A stretch of 64,000 bases of DNA, taken from NCBI GenBank assembly GCA_020073085.1, contig JAIQFV010000008.1, forward strand, positions 186,001 to 250,000. Reading direction: 5' to 3'. This DNA comes from Terriglobia bacterium. Lineage in GTDB: Bacteria; Acidobacteriota; Terriglobia; JAIQFV01. The notes under the pieces are model-generated. The model saw only the letters and a program-made list of their open reading frames with translations. It was not told where the DNA came from and searched no databases. The number at the start of each line of letters is the position of its first letter. Position 1 is the stretch's first letter. Of this stretch, positions 44,991 through 52,733 are shown in pieces. A program made the position numbers and the translations under genes.

Positions 44991-45329
44991 CTACTTAAAA
45001 CTTTGCAATGCCTCCGCCTCATTGGTGAACACTTCAAATACTGTCAACAGCTTTGTGATTTGAAGCAGGTCCTGAACTTTCTTCGTCAGGTTGAGAAGTT
45101 TAAGCTGCCCCCCCTGGTTCGTGGTGGTCGTAAAGCTGGAGACCAACTCGCCGATCCCCGAGCTGTCAATGTAAGTCACATCGCCCAGGTTGAGCAGAAT
45201 CTTCTTCTCCCCTCGCGCCAGGAGGTTGCGGATGGTATCCCGCAAAATCACGTTCCCTTCTCCCAGTGTGATCTTTCCATTGATGTCCACGACATTCACG
45301 ATGTCGACTTTCCGAGTCTTCAATTGCAT
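44991..45329 (-). CDS. STAS-domain anti-sigma-factor antagonist (SpoIIAA/RsbV-like)
   Basis: A 112-residue single STAS domain. It starts [20 protein letters not shown] and contains the phosphorylation site DSSGIGEL with Ser57 as the probable target; [14 protein letters not shown] near the end is typical. Such proteins bind an RsbW-type kinase when unphosphorylated and so free a sigma factor or partner. The kinase gene lies 28 bp upstream on the same strand, so the pair is almost surely one operon. ATG 45329 is chosen; a GTG two codons earlier is possible. Confidence 0.9.
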   Translation of the reverse strand: MQLKTRKVDIVNVVDINGKITLGEGNVILRDTIRNLLARGEKKILLNLGDVTYIDSSGIGELVSSFTTTTNQGGQLKLLNLTKKVQDLLQITKLLTVFEVFTNEAEALQSFK

Positions 45330-45357
45330 AGTCACAGTCTCTTCCCCTCCTCAGGTT

Positions 45358-45804
45358 CTAACTTGCATTCGAATTTGAATTGGAAGACAACCGCTTCACC
45401 ATCATTACCTCGCTGCCGTCGTTGTTACGGCGGCGAACACTGAATTCATCCATAAATGAGCGGATGATAAAAATGCCGCGCCCGGAGGTTTTCAGGATAT
45501 TATTTTCTTCCAAAGGATTTGCGATGGAAGCCGGATCGAACCCCTGACCCTCATCCCGCACAAAAATGGTGAGCTTGGCCGGGGTCAAACTGATCTCAAG
45601 TTCGACCTTCTTGGATTCATCGCAACGATTCCCGTGCTGGATGGCATTGATGACCGACTCTCGTACTGCCATCTCGACACGGTGAGACTCCGCCTCCTCG
45701 AGCCGGAACCGATCCATCACCGAATGGACGAATTTTTCAGCCACTTCAACGCTCTGGAAATTGCTATCCAGAGTTACAGAAACCTTGGTTTCGGTGGCAT
45801 TCAT
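45358..45804 (-). CDS. RsbW-like serine kinase / anti-sigma regulatory factor
   Basis: A 148-residue GHKL-type ATP-binding protein. The N box is in EMAVRESVINAIQHGNRCDE, the G1 box is FVRDEGQGFDP and the G2 box is in TSGRGIFIIRSFMDEF. Proteins of this type phosphorylate the paired STAS protein, here encoded immediately downstream, and in the free state inhibit a partner. The start ATG 45804 is preceded by GGAGG only at 16 bases, which is longer than usual. The open frame upstream (37 codons) has no protein-like sequence. Confidence 0.88.
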   Translation of the reverse strand: MNATETKVSVTLDSNFQSVEVAEKFVHSVMDRFRLEEAESHRVEMAVRESVINAIQHGNRCDESKKVELEISLTPAKLTIFVRDEGQGFDPASIANPLEENNILKTSGRGIFIIRSFMDEFSVRRRNNDGSEVMMVKRLSSNSNSNAS

Positions 45805-46005
45805 CCCGCGCGGTGGGAACCTCCTCGAGGTTTGACCCTGCTTTAGCGCACTAGAACTACCATAGCGTCCAAGCTTTGTCAACGTTTGTTTTCCCGCAAG
45901 TATGTGAAAAATCAATACGTCTGGACCCTGTGGAGGAGGACACAGAACCCCCCTGCGGATTCCCTCGTCAGCACAATCTTTGGGGAGGAAACTGGCCTGA
46001 TTTGA

Positions 46006-46671
46006 TTATCCCAGGACCCTGACGGTTCGAAAGGAGAGAATCGCTTTTCCGCCCGTAGGCCGGCCAAAAGATGTGGCAGGATCAAATACGGTGAAATAGA
46101 GAACCCTCTCAAGACTCTCGACAACCGGAGGGCTGTCGGGTCCACTGAGAATCTTGAAATCGTACACACGCCCGTGAGGATCCACGCTGGTCTCCACGAG
46201 AATGGGCTCATCCGGGAGACTGCTGCTTCCGTCCGTGGCGATCGGAAGGAAACTGTTCGGCCGGGACCGGGGAGACGTGTGAATGGAGAGCTGAACATCC
46301 CCGGGGGCATTGGGCAAGGCCGGGGTCATCCACAAGGTGCTGAACATGACGGTGAAACAGACAATCGCGAGCAGCACCCCCGCCAGTGCGGGCACCGCCA
46401 TGGGACGCAACAAGTTTTCAATTCTCATCCAAAACCGATCGCTGAATGAGAAGGACGCGCGCTTGGAATATTCCGCGCGAATCGCCAGCCCCAACTCGCG
46501 GGGCGCCGCATGATGGGGCAGATTTTGCATCCACTGCTTGACCCGGGTCAGCTCTTCGAAGTCACGCCGACAGGAGGGACAGGTTGCAAAATGGGCCTGC
46601 ATGGCCTGCTGCGCTCCACGGTCCCCCTCGACTGAATCCAAAATACGTTCTTTGTATTCTTGGCAATTCAT
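46006..46671 (-). CDS. Zinc-finger anti-sigma factor with TonB-like C-terminal domain
   Basis: A 221-residue transmembrane anti-sigma factor. The N-terminal zf-HC2 domain has HFATCPSCRRDFEEL with the H-x-x-x-C-x-x-C zinc motif and an early Cys in NCQEY. One membrane helix lies at about 90-115. The periplasmic part (about 150-221) reads ILVETSVDPHGRVYDFKILS and VLYFTVFDPATSFGRPTGGK, which is the pattern of a TonB C-terminal-type domain. It would bind and hold the ECF sigma factor encoded 31 bp upstream in the same operon. GAGG lies five bases before the ATG. Confidence 0.85.
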   Translation of the reverse strand: MNCQEYKERILDSVEGDRGAQQAMQAHFATCPSCRRDFEELTRVKQWMQNLPHHAAPRELGLAIRAEYSKRASFSFSDRFWMRIENLLRPMAVPALAGVLLAIVCFTVMFSTLWMTPALPNAPGDVQLSIHTSPRSRPNSFLPIATDGSSSLPDEPILVETSVDPHGRVYDFKILSGPDSPPVVESLERVLYFTVFDPATSFGRPTGGKAILSFRTVRVLG

Positions 46672-46702
46672 AACCGCCTCTTTCTAAGCTTGCGAGAACC
46701 TC

Positions 46703-47353
46703 CTAGACCCGCTGCTCCGCATCGAGCAAAGTCCGCACCTTGTCGCGAAGAAGTTCTCGCCCGCGCAAAATGCGCGATTTAACCGTTCCGATGGAGATAT
46801 GGAGCGTGGAGGCAATCTCCTCGTAAGAGAATTCTTCCACATCCCTCAGGAGAACTGCCATCCGATACTTCATGGGCAACGTCCGTAAGGCCGACTGCAA
46901 CCGTGCTTCCAGTTCCAATTGAATGACCCGCTCGGAGGGAGTCGGGGCATGATCCCTCAGCACATTCTCAAAAACTCGTGTCTCCCCGTCATCAGGGTCG
47001 ACCAGATCCAGGGATACCGTTCGATTGTAACGGCGCCGCAGCCACCAGCGATGCCAGTTGGCGGCCTCCCGAATGGCGATCCGATAGATCCAGGTCCGCA
47101 AATTGGAGTCGCCGTTGAATCGCCCGATCCCACGATAAATCTTGATGAAAACTTCCTGGGTGACATCCGCGGCATCGTGCGGATTTCCCAGGAGACGATA
47201 CAGCAAGTTATAGATCGAATGCTCGAATTGCCCGACCAAGTGTACATAGGCCGCTTGCGAGCCCGCCCGCAACTGCTCGACGAGTTGACCCTCCACCGGG
47301 GGAGCCCAACGGGATGCTTCACCCATCTTCTCAACGGCCATTTCACTGGACAT
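46703..47353 (-). CDS. ECF-family RNA polymerase sigma factor (RpoE-like)
   Basis: A 216-residue sigma factor. Region 2 is visible as FEHSIYNLLYRLLGNPHDAA, DVTQEVFIKIYRGIGRF and the -10-binding RTWIYRIAIREAANWHR. Region 4 is MKYRMAVLLRDVEEFSYEEI followed by ASTLHISIGTVKSRILRGRE, a standard helix-turn-helix. AGGA lies seven bases before the ATG. With the downstream zinc anti-sigma factor it forms a typical envelope-stress regulatory pair. Its own -35/-10 target motif was not identified. Confidence 0.93.
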   Translation of the reverse strand: MSSEMAVEKMGEASRWAPPVEGQLVEQLRAGSQAAYVHLVGQFEHSIYNLLYRLLGNPHDAADVTQEVFIKIYRGIGRFNGDSNLRTWIYRIAIREAANWHRWWLRRRYNRTVSLDLVDPDDGETRVFENVLRDHAPTPSERVIQLELEARLQSALRTLPMKYRMAVLLRDVEEFSYEEIASTLHISIGTVKSRILRGRELLRDKVRTLLDAEQRV

Positions 47354-47812
47354 CGGAATCCTCGCAGCTCCAACACTTCACCGCATAGGTCCAACCTTCA
47401 TGTGCACATGCGTCCAGCCTCAGTCTATCTTATTAGACGCCAAAAATGAAAAAAAGTTCCACTTCGGGGCAAATTTCAGACAAGTTCAAGGGGATGATCG
47501 CCTTAGAGAGCAAGGAAAACCCAAATCCCAAAGTCCAAATTCCCAATAAAACCCAAATCCCAATTGAGCATCTTCAAATTATTAGCTCCACAGCGCCAGG
47601 ATTGCTCGACCTGCGATTACCGTCGACAAGGCTACACTCACTCGTTAAGGCTTGCGACTTCGCTAGATCCATATTCGCAGCCGTAGGTCTTTGGCGTTTG
47701 GGTTTTATTGGGAACTTGGATTTTGGGATTTGGAATTTACCTTGTGTTGTGATAATGTTCCGTGCCGCGTCAGGTACCGCCCCTCAAGGGTGGTCGGTCC
47801 GATGAAGCCCGT
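47354..47812. other. Intergenic region with inverted-repeat element before tRNA-Phe
   Basis: No gene is supported in the 459 bp between the ECF sigma gene and the tRNA. It is AT-rich by local standards and contains the 213-bp element at 47521-47733. GATAAT at 47751-47756, with a weak upstream TTTGGA at 16 bases, may be the tRNA promoter. Confidence 0.5.
47521..47733. repeat. 213-bp element with 37-nt inverted arms (MITE-like)
   Basis: The left arm (47521-47557, starting CCAAATCCCAAAGTCC) and the right arm (47697-47733, starting TTTGGGTTTTATTGGG) are inverted copies with 35 of 37 matches. Between them lie 139 bases of unrelated sequence without a gene. The arms themselves show a loose 7-bp period (CCCAAAT, CCCAAAG, TCCAAAT and on the other side ATTGGGA, ACTTGGA, TTTTGGG, ATTTGGA). 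No target-site duplication was recognised. Confidence 0.75.
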
Positions 47813-47888
47813 GCCGAGGTAGCTCAGGTGGTAGAGCGCAGCCCTGAAAAGGCTGGCGTCGGCGGTTCAACTCCGTCCCTCGGCACCA
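47813..47888 (+). tRNA. tRNA-Phe (GAA)
   Basis: The 76-base cloverleaf has an acceptor stem GCCGAGG/CCTCGGC, a D arm with AGCTCAGGTGGTAGAGC, an anticodon stem CAGCC/GGCTG with loop CTGAAAA (anticodon GAA), and a T arm with GGTTCAACTCC. The CCA end is encoded. Confidence 0.95.
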
Positions 47889-48093
47889 CCACTCTTTCTA
47901 TCCACTTACCACATTATTTCTTTCAGTCACACAGGCCCGCTTCACCCAGGGGGAAGAACCTGGAATGCGGGGGCCTGCTGCCGCTTTCACAGGGCGAAGC
48001 CTGCTTCGCGGACAATTCCCCCAGGGCAGGAAACCGCGTCAAAGCAGGGCGCGAGCATGTTTGCGCACCCCAAGTGCTTTCATTCCGGATCGC

Positions 48094-48789
48094 TCAGCTC
48101 ACCCACCTTGCAATGGCAAAAGCCACTGCCGCGGCCACGCCTCCAACACCTGCCGTCTGAAAGGCGGCGCGCAAGGGGGTCTTCACGGTGAAACGTCCTT
48201 TGATGTAGCCAAACACCAGGAGCGCCAGGAGGGTCACCCCGATGGATCCCGCCAGGGCGGTGTGCACCGAGGAGAGGAACAGATAAGGACTCAAAGGAAT
48301 CAACCCGCCAAAGACATAGGCTAAGGCAATCGTGAGGGCGCTCGTCCGGGCCCGGCCGGGGTCGGGGGCCTCAATGCCCAGTTCAAACCTCATCATGAAA
48401 TCCACCCACCGGGTTCGGTCGCTTCGGATCGCCTCCACGACTGCATGGACATGATCCTCATTCAGGCCGTAAGACCGGAAGATGCCCGCCACCTCCCGGG
48501 CTTCCTCCTCGGGTAGCTCCACGGTCTCGCGGTCTTCCCGGGCCTTTTCCGCAGCGTAATGCTCTTCGTCGGTGCGGGCTGCCAGGTAACCTCCCAGCCC
48601 CATGGCAATGGCTCCTGCCGCGATTTCTGCAAAGCCTGCGGTGATGATAATGGAGGTGGCGGCCACTGCGCCGGAGAGGCCCGCAGCCAAGGCAAAGGGA
48701 ACGGTCAACCCATCGGACATGCCAATCACAATATCGCGAATGAGGGCCGAGGCGGTGAAGTGCTTTTCAACGTGGGGGGTCTGTGGCAT
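48094..48789 (-). CDS. VIT1/CCC1-family iron or manganese transporter
   Basis: A 231-residue membrane protein with five predicted helices. The first helix region IRDIVIGMSDGLTVPFALAAGLSG and the ITAGFAEIAAGAIAMGLGGYLAARTDEEHY block are diagnostic of the VIT/CCC1 family, whose metal-binding cytoplasmic loop follows (here the Glu-rich DRETVELPEEEAREVAG). The family exports Fe2+ or Mn2+ from the cytosol. GGAGG lies five bases before the ATG. It is divergent from an FTR1 iron permease, 183 bp apart, so export and import of iron appear to be controlled from one region. Confidence 0.9.
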   Translation of the reverse strand: MPQTPHVEKHFTASALIRDIVIGMSDGLTVPFALAAGLSGAVAATSIIITAGFAEIAAGAIAMGLGGYLAARTDEEHYAAEKAREDRETVELPEEEAREVAGIFRSYGLNEDHVHAVVEAIRSDRTRWVDFMMRFELGIEAPDPGRARTSALTIALAYVFGGLIPLSPYLFLSSVHTALAGSIGVTLLALLVFGYIKGRFTVKTPLRAAFQTAGVGGVAAAVAFAIARWVS

Positions 48790-48862
48790 GAATCCCTCCT
48801 GGCAGGAGCCGGGTGCCCGGCCCCCGAGAGGAACGGAGGGGCGGGGCGCTCCCGACGCATAT

Positions 48863-48877
48863 TGAAATTGAATTTCA
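48863..48877. promoter_or_regulatory. Perfect 7-1-7 palindrome, candidate iron-regulator box
   Basis: TGAAATTGAATTTCA is a perfect inverted repeat of 7-1-7 form, the geometry used by Fur-family proteins, and lies in the AT-rich part of an otherwise GC-rich gap between two iron-transport genes. It ends one base before the -35 region of the FTR1 promoter candidate. Confidence 0.55.
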
Positions 48878-48878
48878 C

Positions 48879-48907
48879 TTTCATTCCGAGTTTTTTTGAT
48901 CTATAAT
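48879..48907 (+). promoter_or_regulatory. Promoter of the FTR1 permease gene
   Basis: A perfect TATAAT at 48902-48907 is 17 bases after TTTCAT (48879-48884), a poor -35 match. The FTR1 start codon is 65 bases downstream. A short hairpin (CCGGGG with CCCCGG) lies in the leader. Confidence 0.55.
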
Positions 48908-48972
48908 CCCGGAGAGAGGATAAATCAAAAACGCCGGGGTGACCATCCCCCGGACAGGAGGAGATCGGGTCC

Positions 48973-49776
48973 ATGTTCCAGGCCTTCATCATCACGCTTC
49001 GGGAAGGCGTCGAGGCCTTCCTGATCGTCGCTATCAGCATCGCTTTTCTGAAAAAAAGCGGCCGGGCCAAGTTGCTGGGGGCGGTCTACTGGGGAACCGC
49101 TGTCTCCGTGGCCCTGAGCATCGGCTTCGGAATGCTGTTGCGTCAAGGGGTGAACCAGTCCCTATGGGAAGGGATCCTGGCGGCGATTGCCGCCGTCCTG
49201 GTGGGAACGTTGATTCTATACATGTGGCGGGCCGCACGAACCATGAAACGGGACATCGAAACCCGGCTCGAAGCCGCTACCCACAACGCCGGCCGGATTG
49301 CGTCCTTTGCGGCCGTCTTCTTCTTTACCCTTCTCATGATCACCCGGGAAGGGATGGAAGCCGCTCTCCTGCTGATCAGCATGTCGTTCCAGCTGGCGTC
49401 GCTCCCCTTCCTCGCCGGGGCCATCCTGGGATTGTTTATGGCGGCCGCTATCGCCCTGCTCTGGGCCCGGTATGGCCATCGTGTCAACCTTGGATTATTT
49501 TTCCAGACGACCGCCATCTTCCTGCTGGTCTTCGTGGTGCAGCTGTTCATCTATTCATTTCACGAACTCTGTGAGGCTGGGGTCTTTCCCAATAGTGAGG
49601 CCCTCCATGCGGCCACTGAACCCTATGGGCCCGATGGCCACTACGGCCGGCTCCTCAGCTACAGCCTGGTGTTCCTGCCGGTGGCTTGGCTTCTCTTTTC
49701 GTCGCTGCTGCATAAGATGAAGCAGGCGCCTCATCCGGCGTTGACTCCCCGGACGGTTCAAGAACACCGCGATTAA
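48973..49776 (+). CDS. FTR1-family iron permease
   Basis: A 267-residue membrane protein with seven predicted helices. Both R-E-G-x-E iron-binding motifs of the FTR1/EfeU family are present: REGVEAFLI at 10-18 and REGMEAALL at about 124-132. The family takes up Fe3+ or Fe2+ coupled to an oxidase or periplasmic EfeO-like partner; no partner is encoded nearby. GGAGGAG lies nine bases before the ATG. A short spacer separates it from the convergent HAD gene, whose stop is 31 bp away. Confidence 0.92.
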   Translation: MFQAFIITLREGVEAFLIVAISIAFLKKSGRAKLLGAVYWGTAVSVALSIGFGMLLRQGVNQSLWEGILAAIAAVLVGTLILYMWRAARTMKRDIETRLEAATHNAGRIASFAAVFFFTLLMITREGMEAALLLISMSFQLASLPFLAGAILGLFMAAAIALLWARYGHRVNLGLFFQTTAIFLLVFVVQLFIYSFHELCEAGVFPNSEALHAATEPYGPDGHYGRLLSYSLVFLPVAWLLFSSLLHKMKQAPHPALTPRTVQEHRD

Positions 49777-49807
49777 GCACCTAGGCGAGGGTCTAGCATG
49801 GGCCGGA

Positions 49808-50491
49808 TCAGGGTGAGGGTGTCTTCCCCTCGAACTGGAGAAGAAACGATCGGAGATCGATCTCGGCCAAGGAGTCAACCCGCAAATCGATACGAGCTCC
49901 GTTAAAGGAAAGGCGGGAGGTAATCGGGTTAGTGGCGACTACGCAAAAAATGCCGGCGCGGTTGGCGGCAATGACGCCGTTGGGTGAATCCTCGAAGACG
50001 ATGGCCTGCGAGGCTCGGACCCGAAGGTCGGCCAGGGTGGATTGAAAAAGTTCGGGATCGGGCTTGGTGTGCGCCACGTCTTCGGCGCACTTCACCGCCT
50101 CCAGCCGGCTGAACAGATGGAGCCGGCGGAGATGTCCCTCCACCCAATTTCTGGGCGAGCTGGAAGCCACCCCCAGTTTCAAATTCAAGCGCCCGGCATC
50201 ATCAAAAATCTTCTGTACTCCCGGAAGCAGTGGTTGGGATTCAACCGCTTCGCGCACTTCAGCTTGGCGCTCCATTCGAAGGGTTTCCCGTTCCAGAGTT
50301 CTTCCCGTTAGCTTCTCCAGGTGCGCGTGCGGATCGAAAACCATCCCCCGCCCCACACACATCGCCCACTCCTCAAAGGGAAGGTCCACACCGAATCGTC
50401 GGTAGACCCTTCTCCACGATTCAAAGGCCGGGGTCTCGGTGTCGAGAATCAGGCCGTCAAAATCCAGGATTAGAGCCTCGATTCCTGCCAA
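49808..50491 (-). CDS. HAD-superfamily hydrolase, beta-phosphoglucomutase-like
   Basis: A 227-residue HAD phosphatase/phosphomutase. Motif I is LILDFDGLILDTE with the nucleophile Asp and the second Asp, motif II is LGVASSSPRNWVE, the motif III lysine is in AHTKPDPELFQ, and motif IV is VFEDSPNGVIAANRAG. The helical cap between motif I and II is of class I type, as in beta-phosphoglucomutase and 2-deoxyglucose-6-phosphatase. The substrate is not known. The start is TTG 50491, about eight bases after AAGGGG. Confidence 0.88.
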   Translation of the reverse strand: MAGIEALILDFDGLILDTETPAFESWRRVYRRFGVDLPFEEWAMCVGRGMVFDPHAHLEKLTGRTLERETLRMERQAEVREAVESQPLLPGVQKIFDDAGRLNLKLGVASSSPRNWVEGHLRRLHLFSRLEAVKCAEDVAHTKPDPELFQSTLADLRVRASQAIVFEDSPNGVIAANRAGIFCVVATNPITSRLSFNGARIDLRVDSLAEIDLRSFLLQFEGKTPSP

Positions 50492-50627
50492 TCAGCGATC
50501 CCCTTTCACTCTTAGTCCTGGCATGCCGGCATTGAGTGGTTGTTCATGCCGGAAGAGGGCGTCACGAATTCTCCTCATCACTGGTAATTCACACCTCAAA
50601 ACCACCACGACACGTGGGACGGAAGAT

Positions 50628-51677
50628 TCATCTTCCAGTGTTCTTCTGACTGAGCAGGGTGTGACCGATCATCTTGTAGAGCAGGCGCGCCCCCACATTG
50701 GCGTCCCACTGGTTACCCTCCGGCCCTGGAGCCACTTCGTTGAGATCAAAGCCAACGATGCGGCGCCCCGACTTCGCCACTGCCGCAATCACATAAACGG
50801 CCTCCTCAAAGGAGAGACCCCCGGGAACCGGCGTCCCGGTGTGTGGACACAAAGAGGGATTCAAGCCATCAATATCGAAAGAGACATAAACCTGTTTCGG
50901 CAGGTGAGCGAGAAATTCCGCGACGACAGTCTTCCAGGGCCGCCCTTCGAATTTCTGCGATTGCAAGTCCTCATCACAGTAAAGGCGAACGCGCCCCCTT
51001 GATTTCTGGACGACTTCCAATTCCTGTTCACAGAAATCGCGGATGCCGACCTGAACAAGTTTCTTGATTTGTGGAATCCGGGAGACGACGTTGTACATGA
51101 TGGAAGCATGCGACCAGGTGAACCCTTCATAAGCGATCCGAAGATCGCAATGCGCATCAAAGTGGAGTATCCCCAAACCAGGAAACCGTTCGGCATAGGC
51201 CCGAATCAACCCGAAGGGTGTCGAGTGGTCCCCGCCCACTACACCGACAATTTTATTCTTCGAAATCAATCGGGTGGCCGCCTTGTAGACCACCTCATTC
51301 ACCTGGCTGGAAATGGCATTCACGCGGGCCACCATTCGCCCCCATTTCGTTGAGGCTTCAGGGTTGCCCCCTCGCCGGATGATTTGCCGGGCCAACCGCC
51401 TGCCCTCCCGGTTCAGTCTCCGAATCTGAAGCGATTCCGGCATCATGTAGAGGCCCGCTTCATAGATCCGGCCTGCCGAGACATCGAATAAGTCCACTTG
51501 TTTCGAGGCTTTGAGGATGGCAGCCGGACCCGACGCCGTCCCTTCCCCGTACGATGTGGTAATCTCCACGGGCACCGGGAGCAAGATCACCTTGCTCTCT
51601 TCAAGCGTGCAGGAAAGCCCGTAGATGCCACTCGACGGACTGGCCGCTGCATTCGGGTCAAAATTCTTCTGAGTCAT
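50628..51677 (-). CDS. Agmatinase/arginase-family ureohydrolase
   Basis: A 349-residue manganese ureohydrolase. The metal-binding motifs are complete: VVGGDHSTPFGL with His151, LHFDAHCDLRIAYEG with D174, H176 and D178, and YVSFDIDGLNPSLCPHTGTP with two Asp. The family splits guanidino compounds (agmatine, arginine, guanidinobutyrate or formiminoglutamate) to urea or formamide. The protein is longer than typical SpeB by about 40 residues, with an extra helical segment around 80-125 (LNREGRRLARQIIRRGG). The exact substrate cannot be told. GGGG lies seven bases before the ATG. Confidence 0.9.
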   Translation of the reverse strand: MTQKNFDPNAAASPSSGIYGLSCTLEESKVILLPVPVEITTSYGEGTASGPAAILKASKQVDLFDVSAGRIYEAGLYMMPESLQIRRLNREGRRLARQIIRRGGNPEASTKWGRMVARVNAISSQVNEVVYKAATRLISKNKIVGVVGGDHSTPFGLIRAYAERFPGLGILHFDAHCDLRIAYEGFTWSHASIMYNVVSRIPQIKKLVQVGIRDFCEQELEVVQKSRGRVRLYCDEDLQSQKFEGRPWKTVVAEFLAHLPKQVYVSFDIDGLNPSLCPHTGTPVPGGLSFEEAVYVIAAVAKSGRRIVGFDLNEVAPGPEGNQWDANVGARLLYKMIGHTLLSQKNTGR

Positions 51678-51859
51678 TTATAGCCCCTGGAATTTGTGGC
51701 CCCTCTCTCAACTGCTGGGAACTGGCAGGAAGGTCGTTTGTGACAGGGTGGGGGGATCCATCAACCGTCGCTGAGTACCCCATGGAAAGGAGTGATTCGC
51801 TCCATCTCAAATCGGAAACGGCTCTGTCACGCAATGGCGTCGCGCAGGGATTCAAATCA

Positions 51860-51949
51860 TGGCGGAGAGACAGGGATTCGAACCCTGGTTACCCTTTCGA
51901 GTAAACACGCTTTCCAAGCGTGCGCCTTCAGCCACTCGGCCATCTCTCC
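51860..51949 (-). tRNA. tRNA-Ser (GGA)
   Basis: A 90-base type II tRNA with acceptor stem GGAGAGA/TCTCTCC, discriminator G and encoded CCA. The anticodon stem CACGC/GCGTG encloses TTGGAAA, giving anticodon GGA. The long variable arm and the T arm GGTTCGAATCCC are clear. Confidence 0.96.
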
Positions 51950-51971
51950 GTCTCGCTTCCGACGAGCCGAG

Positions 51972-52001
51972 AGTGTACCACTGAACAGAAAAGTTCATCA
52001 A
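51972..52001 (-). promoter_or_regulatory. Promoter of tRNA-Ser
   Basis: On the minus strand TTGATG (52001-51996), 18 bases and TACACT (51977-51972) precede the tRNA 5' end by 22 bases. Confidence 0.5.
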
Positions 52002-52139
52002 GGTGGAAAGACCCGTCGAAGACTGGGCCGCGCCACTCATTTGCATTCCGGGGGGTGGCCCACGGATTCTTCTCCCGGGGAATCGAACCCATCCAGTATG
52101 AAGAAGGATGACTCCTCAGGACGCCGCGAAACCGCGGGC

Positions 52140-52568
52140 TCAACCATTTCTGACCGCGATCCCCTGCATTTCGAAGTGCCCGCCACGCAGCAACGGCCCG
52201 GAGCCTATGAAAGCGCGCGCCGGAAAATCCTCCGAGAAGTAGCTGCGGTACCCGCGATTGAACTGGTCATAAAGAGAAAGATCGGGACAAAAGACCTGGA
52301 CATACACAAGGTCGTCCATCGTCATCCCCGCCTCGGCCAAAGTGGCCTTGAACCCATCGAGCATCAAGCGGATCTCCTCGTTGATCCTTGAGGGAGGCTC
52401 ACCGGTTTTGGGATCAATTCCTATCCGGCCGGCGAGATAAACAGTATTCCCTACCTGAACCCCGTCGCTGAACGGCGCCTGGACGGGGCGACGGGGAAGG
52501 TTGATGGTGCGGCGGCCCAGAACGGGGCGAGCAGGTTTTCTTCGACTCATGACCGCTTTACGAACCAT
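52140..52568 (-). CDS. RidA family reactive-intermediate deaminase
   Basis: A 142-residue RidA/YjgF/UK114 protein with a 28-residue basic N-terminal extension. The core shows APFSDGVQVGNTVYLAGRIG, then MLDGFKATLAEAGMTMDDLV and the active-site Arg in FPARAFIGSGPLL, with Glu in HFEMQGIAV at the end. RidA hydrolyses 2-aminoacrylate and other enamine/imine intermediates. The start at 52568 is supported by GGAGG seven bases upstream, so the basic extension is probably real. Confidence 0.9.
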   Translation of the reverse strand: MVRKAVMSRRKPARPVLGRRTINLPRRPVQAPFSDGVQVGNTVYLAGRIGIDPKTGEPPSRINEEIRLMLDGFKATLAEAGMTMDDLVYVQVFCPDLSLYDQFNRGYRSYFSEDFPARAFIGSGPLLRGGHFEMQGIAVRNG

Positions 52569-52733
52569 GTTATTCCTCCATGGAAGATGGTAGTGGGGGC
52601 ATTCAGGTTCAAAGGAGCCATGACATTTTACTTGGCTCCGGTCCTCTGGGGCACGATTATTTTGGACTCAGGAAATCACCGGAAGTTTGTGGCAATGAGG
52701 GAGGGAAATCAGCGGGAGAAAGAAGAGCGGGGG

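Noticed and set aside
45854-45882. TTGACA on the minus strand upstream of the RsbW-like gene
   Set aside because: The -35 is perfect, but at 16-18 bases only TAGTTC is found, a poor -10, so no promoter is called.
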